A stretch of 56,406 bases of DNA from Candidatus Riesia pediculischaeffi (GTDB lineage Bacteria; Pseudomonadota; Gammaproteobacteria; Enterobacterales; Enterobacteriaceae): positions 104,395 through 160,800 of the forward strand of contig NZ_CP012839.1 of the NCBI RefSeq assembly GCF_002073895.1, written 5' to 3'. The translations under genes and the position numbers were made by a program. The stretch's first letter is position 1, and each line of letters opens with the position of its first letter. The notes below the pieces were generated by a model that did not search any database, had not been told where the DNA came from, and was given only the letters and a program-made list of their open reading frames with translations. Positions 19,913 to 31,233 of this stretch are shown piece after piece.

Positions 19913-20553
19913 ATAATGAGGCTTATAAATCTATTTATATTGAAATCGTCTATAACATCAACAGTTAGCAAGATTATTCTATTGTGTCAGATGTGATTTT
20001 GTAAATGTGATAAACTACGTTATTTAAGAACGAGAATTTTATAGAATATTTAAAGATTTATCATTCTTATTTTATACAAGTTTCTTATGAAGAATCTCGA
20101 ATTATCTGAAACATAAGCAAGATTATTTTAAAATAGATGAGGTGACGACAAAGATAAATTAAATCGTACATTCTCAGCGAGAGTACTGCAGATATTAAAT
20201 AGAATTTCATTTTATATGATATCTTTTATTTTTCAATCTTATGAACGATGATTTCTATTTAAAACGAGTTTTTAAAAATAAACTTTTTTTAAAAATCTTT
20301 GGAAAAATCTTTGAATTGATGATGCAGTTATTATTTTTTTTAGAGATTTTATATTACAATAATACATCAAATCTTCAAAGAAAAAGAACGAAAGAAAGTG
20401 TGGACATCATAAAATAGTAAATGTCTTATAAAAGAGATTAAATGAGATATGAGTAACGTGCAACTTTCAAAGATCATAAAATTTTTACGTTAAACAAAAA
20501 TTTTTTAAAAAAAAGATTAAATATCTTAAAATCTATCCGTCGATCCTCACTTC
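19913..20553. other. Spacer between ispE and prfA; hemA and lolB are missing
   Basis: There is no gene in 641 bases. In E. coli this divergent gap contains lolB (with ispE) and hemA (with prfA). Neither can be recognised in any frame. The spacer must hold promoters for ispE (minus) and prfA (plus), but no strong consensus pair is seen. Confidence 0.6.
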
Positions 20554-21600
20554 ATGGAAAAACTAATCATTAAAAAGTTACAAAAAATTCGAGAAAGATT
20601 CAAAGTAGTTCAAAAAGATCTTCTGATAAAACAATCTTCTAATCGCTTGAAAAACCAACTATCTTTGCAAAATGAGTATACTAAACTTCTTTCTATTTTA
20701 TCTAACTTTAAAAGGTATAAATCTCTTCAAAATGAAATAAATCAAGTTAAAGAATTAATGTGCGATGAAGAATTAAAAAACTTGGCAATAGAAGAAATCA
20801 ATAATCTCAAAATTTCAAAGGAAAAAATAGAAAAAAAATTATTAAATCAGCTCTTTCTAAAAGATCAAAATGATCAAAAGAATTGTTTTTTAGAAATCAA
20901 AGCAGGTACTGGAGGAAATGAAGCGGCTATCTTTGTAAAGGATTTATTCAGGATGTACTGTAAATATGCAGAACATCATTCTTGGAAGGTAAACATTATT
21001 AATCTTCATGAAGTTGAAAAAGGTATTGGATATAAAGAAATCATCTCTAAAATTTCCGGTAAGGATGTATATAAACGATTAAAATACGAATCCGGAGGAC
21101 ATAGAGTACAAAGAATACCGGAAACTGAATCGAGAGGAAGAATACATACTTCCTCTTGTAAAGTAGCAATACTTTTAGAAACTGATATTTCTGAGTTGAA
21201 AATTCATCCTAACGAATTAAGGATAGATACTTTTCGTTCTTCTGGAGCAGGAGGCCAACATGTAAACACCACAAATTCCGCGATCAGAATCACCCATATT
21301 CCTACGAAAATTTCTGTAGAATGTCAAGATGAACGTTCCCAACATAAGAACCGTTCTAAAGCTATGTCTGTATTGTTAGCTAGATTGAAAGATCTAGAGA
21401 TGAAGAAAATCATTCAGGAGAAATCTTTTAAAAAAAAGATTCTATTCGGATCAGGGGAAAGATCTGATAGAGTTCGAACTTATAATTTTCATAGAGGAAT
21501 AATAATAGACCATAGAAATAATTTAACTACACATAAGATAAACGAAATAATGAATGGTAAACTTGATATATTAATTGATAAAATGATGGTCGATGATTGA
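20554..21600 (+). CDS. prfA: RF1, peptide chain release factor 1
   Basis: RF1 reads UAA and UAG and triggers peptide release. It has 348 residues (360 in E. coli); the N-terminal domain is slightly short. The stop-codon recognition tripeptide PET is at 189-191 in HRVQRIPETES, and the catalytic GGQ at 233-235 in GAGGQHVNTT. Several genes here end in TAG (ftsZ, tusE's neighbours aside), so RF1 is needed. prmC, which methylates the GGQ glutamine, follows after 12 bases. Confidence 0.97.
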   Translation: MEKLIIKKLQKIRERFKVVQKDLLIKQSSNRLKNQLSLQNEYTKLLSILSNFKRYKSLQNEINQVKELMCDEELKNLAIEEINNLKISKEKIEKKLLNQLFLKDQNDQKNCFLEIKAGTGGNEAAIFVKDLFRMYCKYAEHHSWKVNIINLHEVEKGIGYKEIISKISGKDVYKRLKYESGGHRVQRIPETESRGRIHTSSCKVAILLETDISELKIHPNELRIDTFRSSGAGGQHVNTTNSAIRITHIPTKISVECQDERSQHKNRSKAMSVLLARLKDLEMKKIIQEKSFKKKILFGSGERSDRVRTYNFHRGIIIDHRNNLTTHKINEIMNGKLDILIDKMMVDD

Positions 21601-21612
21601 TCGTTTCCGAAC

Positions 21613-22443
21613 ATGAAATATCAAACGTGGTTGAATTATGCGTATAACAAACTCCTATTTAAGAGAGAAGCACTAATATTCTTGAAGCATGTTTTAAAGA
21701 AGAAAGAAGCAGATATTTTTGCATATCCAGAGCAAGAGATTACGTCAAACCAACAAATGCGGCTCAAAAAACTGTTGTTACTAAGGAACATAGGGTTACC
21801 TGTCGCATATTTGATCAATGAAAAAGAATTTTGGTCGTTGCCTCTTTTCGTATCTATGAAAACAATGATACCGAGACCAGAAACAGAGCATCTCGTAGAA
21901 TTATCTTTGAAATTAATTAATGACAGGAGAAACTTAAAAATATTAGATTTAGGAGTAGGAGCCGGATCCATATCGTTAGCTCTCGCTAAAGAATTGCCCG
22001 ATTCTTCTATAATAGGAGTAGATATTGATGAATCGGTTGTTTCTATAGCGACACAGAATTCTATTAATTTATCAATTAGCAATGTAAAATTCTTTAAAAG
22101 TAACTGGTTTAGTATATTTCATAGAAAAAACAAATTTTTTGATATGATAGTCAGTAATCCTCCTTATGTTCATGAAGACGATCCATGTCTAAAAGTTGGA
22201 GATGTTCGATATGAACCGAGAAAAGCATTGATATCTAAAAGAGATGGTTTATTTGACATAGAACTTATTGTCAAACAGTCAAAATTTTTTCTAAAAGAAT
22301 CCGGATGGCTGATAATAGAACACGGATGTTCACAAAGTGAACAGGTCAGGAAACTATTCATGTATCATTCTTATGCGACTGTAAAAACTATTCAAGATTA
22401 TAGCGGGAAAGATAGAATCACGTTCGGAAGATCGAAAAGTTGA
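21613..22443 (+). CDS. prmC: PrmC, release factor glutamine methyltransferase
   Basis: PrmC methylates the glutamine in the GGQ motif of RF1 and RF2, raising release efficiency. The 276 residues match E. coli (277). The SAM-binding loop is LDLGVGAGSISL, with an acidic end at VDIDES. The substrate-glutamine motif NPPY is at 182-185, and an N-terminal helical domain and IPRPETEHLVE segment are kept. Its pairing with prfA is the classical arrangement. Confidence 0.96.
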   Translation: MKYQTWLNYAYNKLLFKREALIFLKHVLKKKEADIFAYPEQEITSNQQMRLKKLLLLRNIGLPVAYLINEKEFWSLPLFVSMKTMIPRPETEHLVELSLKLINDRRNLKILDLGVGAGSISLALAKELPDSSIIGVDIDESVVSIATQNSINLSISNVKFFKSNWFSIFHRKNKFFDMIVSNPPYVHEDDPCLKVGDVRYEPRKALISKRDGLFDIELIVKQSKFFLKESGWLIIEHGCSQSEQVRKLFMYHSYATVKTIQDYSGKDRITFGRSKS

Positions 22444-22840
22444 GAGTTAAGTATAAATTGTCAGAAAATCCATCTAAAATAAATGATATGTCAATTTTTT
22501 TTGATTAACAAAATAGTCTTCTTCTAAAAATTTTTAAGGAAATATCATAGCTTATGATCAGGTTTGTAAAAAAATAAATTTCATTATCCTTTAAAAAAAA
22601 AAGATAAACAAATCTTGAAAATTACATGAATTTGTTCCATGAGATTTAAACAACTAAAGATTTTCAACCTCTTTATCATATCCCTATGATCATCGAAACG
22701 ATCAGGACGATTAAATTGAAAAATATTCACGAATTCTTTTTTTTAAGTTTTTTGTAAATACAATGAAGATACATGGAAAACAAATAAAATATGAAAAACT
22801 TGAAATCATTTTTTGAGATATTTTGTGATTTGAAATACAT
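22444..22840. other. Spacer between prmC and tRNA-Ser(GGA)
   Basis: There is no gene in 397 AT-rich bases. Several A and T runs occur but no repeat or hairpin that stands out. Confidence 0.6.
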
Positions 22841-22932
22841 CGGTGAGAGAGGGATTCGAACCCTCGGTATAATTCTTCATTTTATACTCGTGTTTTCCAA
22901 ACACGTTCCTTAATCCACTCGGACATCTCACC
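22841..22932 (-). tRNA. tRNA-Ser(GGA)
   Basis: Class II tRNA on the minus strand: acceptor GGTGAGA with TCTCACC, discriminator G, anticodon stem CGTGT/ACACG around loop TTGGAAA (anticodon GGA), long variable arm closed by GTATA/TATAC, and T arm GAGGGTTCGAATCCCTC. It is 92 bases with no encoded CCA. With the UGA isoacceptor at 12392 it covers the UCN box. Confidence 0.96.
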
Positions 22933-23306
22933 AAAACTATACGAAAAATACACAGCTATAGGTAGCTAATTTTTTTTTAAAAAAAAGATCAAAAAAAAAT
23001 CAACTGCTCGATATAAACTATTTTGGACGGTTATTCAAACCGAATTATCTTAAAAAAAAGATCCTATTCCTGTTTAAAACATCAGAAATACTTTTCGATA
23101 TTGTACACCCATTTTCAATGGGTATGATATTTCTTCACCTAAATCAATAGAACTGAAAGAGAGTATGATTGATAGATTTAACTATTTTAAAAGAGTTAAT
23201 TTCAAGAAACAAACATTTTTCAAAAACGATACATGAAAAATTATTCAAAAGTAGTTTTAATATCCTAAAAGTCATATTTTGTAAAAAATACTTTTGAAAA
23301 AATATT
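22933..23306. other. Spacer between tRNA-Ser(GGA) and murJ
   Basis: There is no gene in 374 bases. A symmetric T9A8 run lies at 22970-22986, upstream of the minus-strand tRNA. It could bend DNA near the tRNA promoter but may be chance in this base composition. Confidence 0.55.
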
Positions 23307-24842
23307 ATGAACATGCGATTAAAATTTACAAAACCTCTCTTAAATCATACGATTATTTCCATAACTTCTAGAATATTAGGATTCTTCCGTGAAATCACCA
23401 TCGTATTTCTATTTGGAATAGGATATCAAACAGATGCTCTTACAATTGTTTTAAAGTTATTTAATATGTTCAAATATATATTTTTAGAGGGCATAATCTC
23501 TCAAATGTTTCTTCCATTACTTATAGAATATAGAAAGAGTGAAGATCGTAGAAAAACCATAAATTTCTTATCGAATGCGTCTGGGACATTCTTATTCATA
23601 TTCTGTATTATCGCTTTGACTGGAATCGCCCTGTCCAACTGGATAATCTATATTTTTACACCAGGTTTGATCGACCAAAAAGAGACTTTACGTCTCGCAG
23701 TCACTCTAATGAGAGGAATTTTCCCATATCTAATAATCAACTCATTAACAACTTTCATAAACGTCATATTGCATGCCTGGAAGTTGTTTTATCAATCTTC
23801 TTTCTCTCAAATAGTATTTAATACTTGCTTAATCATTCTTCTTCTTATGTCAAATATCTTCAGATTTTCTATTAAACTGCTGACAGTGCTGATGATTTTA
23901 TCTGGAATCATTCAGCTTTACTACCAGACTTTATGTCTGAAAAGAATACAAATATTTTTTGTACCGAAAATAAACCCCAAAAACCCTAGTTTTCAAAAAT
24001 CTTTAAAAATATTGTATTCGTCCATCTCATTTTCATCGATCAATCAATGCAACACAATACTTAATAATGTATTTCTTTCTTTTCTTCCTGTTGGATCTTT
24101 CTCTTGGTTATATTACTCCGAAAAGATAAGTAACATCCCTATTGGAATATTCGGCGTATCTTTAAACACTGTTCTATTTCCAAAATTACTAAAAAATATC
24201 CTAGATAAATCAATCGTAAAATTCTATAGAATACTACATTACGGAGTTGAATTGTCTTTTTTAATATCAGTATTCTTATCTATACTAACAATTTTTTTAT
24301 CTTATCCATTAGTGATTACTATATTTCAGTATAGAAAGCTCGATATGTATCATATTGATATGATTCAAAATTCATTGAAAATAAATGCATGTGGAATAGT
24401 CAGTTATAGTTTGTTAAGAATATTGATATCAACCATACATGTAATAAAAGATGTTCGCACACACTTTAGAATGTCGTTTATAAATTTAATACTTTCTCAA
24501 ATAATTAATGTCTTACTTTTTGATTCTTTAAAACACATTGGAATATCTTTATCAAATGTTCTAATCAGCTGGTTTGATATCTTTTTTCTATCCCATATTC
24601 TATACAAAAAGGGAATTTATATACTGCCAAAATTTTGGAGGAGAATAGTTTTGAAAATTTTTGTCTCATCAATTTCCACCATATTATTTTTGCACTATAT
24701 GCTGAAAATGATTTCAGATTGGCAAGAATTAAATATTTTCTTCAGAATCTTATACTTAATTATGTTAATTCTCGCAAGTTTTCTCAATTATTCATCTATT
24801 TTTTTACTTTTAAACAAACTATTCAGAGAGATAAAATTATGA
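23307..24842 (+). CDS. murJ: MurJ, lipid II flippase
   Basis: MurJ (MviN) moves lipid II across the inner membrane. The 511 residues match E. coli and the protein is highly hydrophobic, consistent with about 14 membrane segments. The N-terminal SRILGFFREI motif and the QTDALT segment with its conserved Asp are present. Some arginines reported as important in E. coli seem replaced: the LLRRIFAEG region reads MFKYIFLEG and the YYADRL region reads YYSEKI. The rest of the pathway is encoded at 1-8664 and 48911. Confidence 0.93.
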   Translation: MNMRLKFTKPLLNHTIISITSRILGFFREITIVFLFGIGYQTDALTIVLKLFNMFKYIFLEGIISQMFLPLLIEYRKSEDRRKTINFLSNASGTFLFIFCIIALTGIALSNWIIYIFTPGLIDQKETLRLAVTLMRGIFPYLIINSLTTFINVILHAWKLFYQSSFSQIVFNTCLIILLLMSNIFRFSIKLLTVLMILSGIIQLYYQTLCLKRIQIFFVPKINPKNPSFQKSLKILYSSISFSSINQCNTILNNVFLSFLPVGSFSWLYYSEKISNIPIGIFGVSLNTVLFPKLLKNILDKSIVKFYRILHYGVELSFLISVFLSILTIFLSYPLVITIFQYRKLDMYHIDMIQNSLKINACGIVSYSLLRILISTIHVIKDVRTHFRMSFINLILSQIINVLLFDSLKHIGISLSNVLISWFDIFFLSHILYKKGIYILPKFWRRIVLKIFVSSISTILFLHYMLKMISDWQELNIFFRILYLIMLILASFLNYSSIFLLLNKLFREIKL

Positions 24843-24888
24843 TCGACATAAAAAAATAACAAACTCCTGCTAGTTAAAACATGAAAAA

Positions 24889-24959
24889 TGCGTTCGAATG
24901 GAATCGAACCATTTTCTTCATCACGTCAAGATGTTGCTTTACCTTTAAGCTACGAACGC
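24889..24959 (-). tRNA. tRNA-Val(GAC)
   Basis: Minus strand; acceptor GCGTTCG with CGAACGC, discriminator A, anticodon loop TTGACGT (anticodon GAC), T arm AATGGTTCGATTCCATT. The D arm is compact (GCTT, AAAGGTA, AAGC) and the molecule is only 71 bases, with one mismatch at the top of the anticodon stem. In E. coli two tRNA-Val(GAC) genes lie near riboflavin synthase, so the neighbourhood is ancestral. Confidence 0.9.
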
Positions 24960-25339
24960 AATATCCCATCTGGTTATAATAGGTAGTTAAAATTATATTC
25001 TTGATTAACAGATCATAAATTTATTTATAATCTTGCATCATACAAACATTACAGTAAGACATCTTAGATTGATCAATAATAATCCTTCATTAAAATATAC
25101 AAATATTTTTTAATGCTATAAAATATATCGAAGATATGCAACATTAATTAAAATCTATTTTATAAAAAACGATGATCATATATCTCTTCGAACAAAGAGT
25201 AATATTTTAAAACGCGTATCGCATCGAATCATCTATACGAATTTTTATAAGATCATCGAAATAAATTAAATTTGAAATATTTTAAGTATTTATTGAAAAT
25301 GTACTTCTTCGATAACAATAATATGACAATTTTATAGAA
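24960..25339. other. Spacer between tRNA-Val and ribC
   Basis: There is no gene in 380 very AT-rich bases. In E. coli the transporter mdtK lies in this interval; no trace of it was recognised. Confidence 0.6.
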
Positions 25340-25978
25340 ATGTTTACTGGAATAGTTCAAGGAGTTGGTAAGGTAATTGCGATTAAAAAAAAATATTGTT
25401 TTAAACAATATACTGTCGAATTTCCGAATCATATTCTTACTCCAAAAATTCAAATTGGCATGTCAGTTTCAAATAATGGATGCTGTTTATCAGTTACAAA
25501 GGTTATCAATAATGAAATTAGTTTCGATCTAATACAAAAAACATTAGAAGTAACGAATTTTAAAGATGTTCAAATCGGAGAACTAATAAACCTAGAAAGA
25601 TCAATTATATTCGGACAAGAAGTAGGTGGACATTTAATGTCAGGACATATCTTTACAACCGCAAAGATAGTTAATATTTTAAGATCGAAAAATAATATGA
25701 AGATGTTATTACGTCCTAAAAAGATAGAATCAATGAAGTATGTATTGGAAACAGGTTTTATTGGAATAGACGGAATTAGTTTAACTGTTGGAGAGGTTTT
25801 GGAAAAAACATTTTACATTAATCTAATTCCTGAAACGATTCGTAACACAAACATATCAAACAGAAAAATAGAAGATTCTGTAAATGTTGAGATAGATTCA
25901 TATACACAATCAATCGTGGACACCACAGAAAGAACAATAAAATCATTCCAATCAAATTCTTTGAATTTAATAAAATAA
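25340..25978 (+). CDS. ribC: Riboflavin synthase, alpha chain
   Basis: This enzyme dismutates two 6,7-dimethyl-8-ribityllumazines to riboflavin, the last step of vitamin B2 synthesis. It has 212 residues, as usual, built from two similar lumazine-binding halves. The N-terminal MFTGIVQGVG is diagnostic, the second half begins around GGHLMSGHI, and FIGIDGISLTVGEV is conserved. Riboflavin supply is a common role of nutritional insect symbionts. The gene is also called ribE in some systems. Confidence 0.97.
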   Translation: MFTGIVQGVGKVIAIKKKYCFKQYTVEFPNHILTPKIQIGMSVSNNGCCLSVTKVINNEISFDLIQKTLEVTNFKDVQIGELINLERSIIFGQEVGGHLMSGHIFTTAKIVNILRSKNNMKMLLRPKKIESMKYVLETGFIGIDGISLTVGEVLEKTFYINLIPETIRNTNISNRKIEDSVNVEIDSYTQSIVDTTERTIKSFQSNSLNLIK

Positions 25979-26073
25979 TTCTACCACTGTTCATTAATTA
26001 GCGGATCAATCGAAATTCTTTATGCTATAGATTCAAATATAAGATTTATCGTATTTTATCATTTCTTTTTATC

Positions 26074-26146
<73 letters not shown>

Positions 26147-26769
26147 GAACATATTCACAGGTCGATATCATCTTCATAAGATCAATATTGAATAACTCTA
26201 TTAATATAGATGTTGCTCCATATAAATAACGGAGATTTCTTCAAAAACTATATAAAATGTTGAATTTGTGAGGAATATATTATATTTTCTGCTATTGATA
26301 TACATGTATCACATTATAAAAATTTTCTTATGTAGGTAACCACAGATACAATGTAAACTTTATAATTTACACAGTTCATTGGGATGCTCTATCAAAGAAA
26401 CTGTGCTTGAGACTTGTATTATCGTGAGAAGAATTAACCAGATTAGTCGATTTTGTTAAATTAGTTTAATATTGAAAACGTTAAAAATAAATCATCAAAA
26501 TATTTGCTAAAAACAAGCTACAATATTTGCTGATCCGAACTATACCTTTGAAGATTTGAGTGATTTGTCGGTGCGCTGACTGCATCAGATTTTTTTACGG
26601 ATTTTCATGATTTTTTTATTTATATAAATCATTGTTTAAAAATATTCTACTCTTCATAACTTTAAGATCAATCATTACCATGCAATGACGTGTAAAATAC
26701 TTTATAACACTCAATCTTTTCTTTTAGATCATAAAAATTAACAAGCAACCTAAAGTGATTTAGAATAAT
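26147..26769. other. Spacer upstream of rpsL
   Basis: There is no gene in 623 bases. In E. coli tusBCD lie just upstream of rpsL; no convincing trace is seen. The promoter of the str operon should be in the last 150 bases; TAAAAT/TATAAC candidates occur around 26690-26710 but lack a good -35 partner. Confidence 0.55.
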
Positions 26770-27141
26770 ATGACTACAATCAATCAACTAGTTAGAAGAC
26801 CAAGAAAATCAAAAATTATCAAAAGTAATGTTCCAGCTCTAAATTCTTGTCCTCAAAAAAGAGGAGTATGTACTAGAGTATACACAACCACTCCAAAAAA
26901 ACCGAATTCCGCATTAAGAAAAGTTTGTAGAGTAAGATTAACAAATGGTCAAGAAGTCGCATCATACATAGGTGGAGAAGGACATAATCTTCAAGAACAC
27001 TCTGTTGTTCTAATTAGAGGTGGTCGGGTAAAGGATTTACCAGGAGTTAGATATCATACTGTACGAGGAACCTTAGATTGTGCTGGAGTAAAGGATAGGA
27101 AGAAAGGACGCTCTAAGTATGGAACAAAAAGAAAGAAATAA
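26770..27141 (+). CDS. rpsL: Ribosomal protein S12
   Basis: S12 sits at the decoding centre of the small subunit. It has 123 residues against 124 in E. coli and very high identity. The [13 protein letters not shown] loop carries the lysine where streptomycin resistance changes arise, here in the sensitive form. The GGRVKDLPG loop is also standard. First gene of the str operon, followed by rpsG and fusA. Confidence 0.99.
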   Translation: MTTINQLVRRPRKSKIIKSNVPALNSCPQKRGVCTRVYTTTPKKPNSALRKVCRVRLTNGQEVASYIGGEGHNLQEHSVVLIRGGRVKDLPGVRYHTVRGTLDCAGVKDRKKGRSKYGTKRKK

Positions 27142-27214
27142 TTTATGAGCACTTTGATCAATTATCTTAGTACTTGAACAGTTTCTTCAGATTATTCAAA
27201 AAAGGTATTTACTT

Positions 27215-27685
27215 ATGCCACGTAAAAAAATTACTTTAAAAAGAAAGATCTCACCAGATTTCAAATATCATTCCACATTGCTTACAAAATTCATGAATAT
27301 TTTAATGAAGAATGGAAAAAAATCAGTAGCTGAATCAATAGTATACAAATCTCTGAACATACTATCTAAAAGAGTTAATATGAACCAAATTGATTCCTTT
27401 GAAATGTCTTTGAGCAACGTTCGTCCAACCATTGAAGTAAAATCCAGAAGAGTAGGTGGATCAACTTATCAAGTTCCAGTAGAAATTAGGTCCGTAAGAA
27501 GGGATGCTCTAGCCATGCGTTGGATCATCAATTCTGCAAGAAAAAGAAAAGATAAATCAATGATTTTGAAATTAACTAATGAGTTAAAAGATGCAATTGA
27601 ACAAAAAGGATCTGCTATTAGAAAAAAAGAAGAGATGCATAAGATAGCAGAAGCCAATAAAGCTTTCGCACACTACAGATGGTAA
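27215..27685 (+). CDS. rpsG: Ribosomal protein S7
   Basis: S7 nucleates assembly of the 30S head and contacts E-site tRNA. It has 156 residues, the common length of this family. It opens with [15 protein letters not shown], slightly altered from the usual PRRRV start, and retains [16 protein letters not shown] and the C-terminal [11 protein letters not shown]. In E. coli S7 represses its own operon by binding the rpsL-rpsG spacer; here that spacer is 73 bases and shows no obvious strong fold. Confidence 0.98.
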   Translation: MPRKKITLKRKISPDFKYHSTLLTKFMNILMKNGKKSVAESIVYKSLNILSKRVNMNQIDSFEMSLSNVRPTIEVKSRRVGGSTYQVPVEIRSVRRDALAMRWIINSARKRKDKSMILKLTNELKDAIEQKGSAIRKKEEMHKIAEANKAFAHYRW

Positions 27686-27719
27686 GATACATCAATGAAA
27701 ATTGATCGAAGAGGAAAAA

Positions 27720-29838
27720 ATGGAGAAAAAAGTAGTTCCAATTGAAAGGTACAGAAACATCGGAATTAGCGCTCATATTGATGCTGGAAAAACGACCACG
27801 ACAGAAAGGATATTATTCTACACTGGAATTAGTCATAAGATAGGAGAGGTACACGACGGAGAAGCGATAATGGATTGGATGGATCAAGAGCAAGAAAGGG
27901 GAATTACGATCACTTCAGCGTCCACTACGACATTCTGGAAAGGTATGGATAAACAATTTGATCGACACAGAATTAATATCATTGATACTCCAGGACATGT
28001 TGATTTTACCATAGAGGTTGAAAGATCGATGAGGATACTGGATGGAGCGCTAATGATTTACTGTGCTGTCGGGGGCGTACAACCTCAATCCGAAACCGTA
28101 TGGAAGCAAGCGAATAAGTATCAAGTTCCTAGAATTGGATTCATTAATAAAATGGATAGAGTAGGCGCAAACTTTTTTCAAGTGATTGAGCAAATTAAAA
28201 ATCGTTTATTTTCTGTACCCGTTCCTATACAGATTCCAATCGGTTTAGAAGAGAATTTCTCCGGGATCATCGATCTGATAAAAATGAAATCAATCAAATG
28301 GAACGATCATGATCAAGGAATGTCTTTTATGTATGAAAAAATTCCAGATTCCATGAAATCGGAATCAGAAAAATGGCGTGAAAGGTTAGTAGAAATCGCG
28401 ATAGAATCTTCAGATGAACTAGTTGAAAAATATTTGAACGGAGAAGATTTATCGGAAACAGAGATTAAAAAAGGACTGAGGAATAGGGTGATCAAAAACG
28501 AAATTATCTTGATAACTTGTGGTTCCGCTTTAAAGAACAAAGGAATACAACCCGTTTTAGATGCGATCGTGGAATATCTTCCTTCTCCGATAGAAATATC
28601 TTACGATGTGAAACACGGTAAATCATCAATTTTAAATGATAATATCAACATTTCCAAAAAAAGTAGTGAAAAATTTTTAGCATTGATATTTAAGATAGCA
28701 ACAGATCCATTTGTAGGAAATTTATCGTTCTTCAGAGTATATTCTGGAACAATAAGATCCGGAGACGTTGTCTTAAATTCTACAAAAAATCAAAAAGAAA
28801 GGTTCGGAAGGATCGTTCAAATGCATGCTAATAAGAGAGAGGAAATAAAAGAGGTTAGTTCTGGTGATATTGCAGCTGCCATCGGGTTAAAATATGTCTC
28901 TACAGGAGATACGCTATGTTCAATCGATCAAAAACCAATCATTCTAGAAAGAATAGAATTTCCAAAACCGGTGATTTCCGTAGCGATAGAACCTAGAACG
29001 AAGATTGATCAAGAAAAAATAGGATCAGTACTAAATAGATTAGTTCAAGAGGATCCTTCTTTTTATTTTTCTACAGATAGAGAATCAGGTCAAATTATTG
29101 TCTCTGGAATGGGAGAACTACATTTAGAAGTTTTAGTGGAAAGAATGAAAAGAGAATTTAACGTAAAGGCAAAAGTTGGAAAACCTCAGGTAGCTTTCAG
29201 AGAAACAATTGAGAAAACGGTTAGTCAAGAAGGAAAATTTATTCGTCAATCCGGAGGAAGAGGACAATTTGGTCACGTTTGGATCACAATCGAACCGTTA
29301 GACATCGATCATAAGGATGGGTATGAATTTCATAATAAAATTGTTGGAGGAGCGATACCCAAAGAATATATTCCAGCAATAGATTCCGGAATAAAAGAGC
29401 AAATGAAGATCGGGAATATTAGCTGGATATCCTATCATTAACATCAAAGTTATTTTGTTTGATGGATCTTACCATGAAGTAGATTCTTCAGAGATAGCGT
29501 TCAAAATAGCAGGTTCTTTGGCATTTAAGGAGGCTTTCATGAAGGCTTCTCCAATTTTATTGGAACCGATCATGCAAATTCATATTGAAACTCCGGAAGA
29601 TTATACCGGTGATATTATTAGTGACCTCAGCAGAAGAAGAGGGATGATAGAAGATATGGAAGATATAAATCATGGAAAAAAAATAGTTGGAAAAGTTCCT
29701 CTTTCCGAAATGTTCGGATATGCAACGGATCTGAGATCATATACAAAAGGAAGGGCTACATATTCTATGGAATTCCTAAAATACGAAAAGGTTTCCCATG
29801 AAATTTCTAGAAACATCATAGAATCTAAAAAGAAATAA
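27720..29838 (+). pseudogene. fusA: Elongation factor G, split by one extra base
   Basis: EF-G catalyses ribosomal translocation and, with RRF, recycling. The first part, from ATG 27720, has the GTPase motifs [14 protein letters not shown] and NKMD, then domains II to IV. At about 29412-29416 (GGGAATATT) the frame moves by one base. The other frame resumes with ILAGYP, then [16 protein letters not shown] and the C-terminal [18 protein letters not shown] block. Removing one base gives 705 codons, matching the 704 of E. coli, so a single-base insertion fits exactly. The downstream part cannot work alone, since it lacks domains I-III. A real loss of EF-G would be lethal, so sequence error, slippage or a second copy must be considered. 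Confidence 0.88.
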
Positions 29839-30558
<720 letters not shown>

Positions 30559-30582
30559 CTTATTAAATAAAAGGGTTTGTTA

Positions 30583-31218
30583 ATGATTGGACTAATAGGA
30601 AAAAAAATTGGGATGACAAGAATTTTTTTAGATAATGGATCTGCCGTTCCTATTACAGTCATAAAAGTGGAAGAGAACAGGATTACACAGATCAAAAAAT
30701 TCGAAATAGATGGATATCAAACGGTACAAGTGACCGTCGGAGTAAAAAGGAACAGACTTCTAAAAAATTCAGAAATAGGGTTCTTTAAAAGAGTTGCTGT
30801 CAGCCCAGGAAAATTTCTGAAAGAATTTAAGGATAATTCTATAAAAGAAGAGAGATATCGTATCGGACAAAAAGTTGGTCTCGATGTCTTTTATAATTTA
30901 AAAAGGGTAAATATTTCAGGTATTTCTAAAGGGAAAGGTTTTTGTGGAACAGTAAAACGATGGAACTTCAAGACTCAGGATGCTAGTCATGGGAATTCTC
31001 TATCTCATAGAGTTCCAGGATCCATAGGCCAGAATCAGACACCTGGAAGGGTTTTCAAGGGTAAAAAGATGGCTGGACATATGGGGAACAAGAGAATAAC
31101 CATAAAAAATTTGAAAATCATCCGAATAGACGAAAAAAAAGGATTGATCTTGATACAAGGATCTATTCCCGGTGGAATAAACTGTTACGTGATTATCAAT
31201 CCTGCAGTATCACCTTAA
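30583..31218 (+). CDS. rplC: Ribosomal protein L3
   Basis: L3 binds 23S rRNA early in assembly and reaches the peptidyl transferase centre. The start chosen is ATG 30583 (MIGLIGKKIG), matching the family, rather than an upstream TTG. It has 211 residues (209 in E. coli). The long loop RWNFKTQDASHGNSLSHR is retained with the glutamine that PrmB methylates in E. coli (GQNQTPG). Confidence 0.98.
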   Translation: MIGLIGKKIGMTRIFLDNGSAVPITVIKVEENRITQIKKFEIDGYQTVQVTVGVKRNRLLKNSEIGFFKRVAVSPGKFLKEFKDNSIKEERYRIGQKVGLDVFYNLKRVNISGISKGKGFCGTVKRWNFKTQDASHGNSLSHRVPGSIGQNQTPGRVFKGKKMAGHMGNKRITIKNLKIIRIDEKKGLILIQGSIPGGINCYVIINPAVSP

Positions 31219-31233
31219 AAGAAGATAATTTTA

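Noticed and set aside
22970..22986. T9A8 run as a bidirectional terminator
   Set aside because: There is no adjacent GC stem, and A/T runs of similar size occur throughout the spacers.
29455..29838. A separate 127-codon gene after fusA
   Set aside because: It matches the C-terminal domains of EF-G in order and spacing and begins with no proper start codon.
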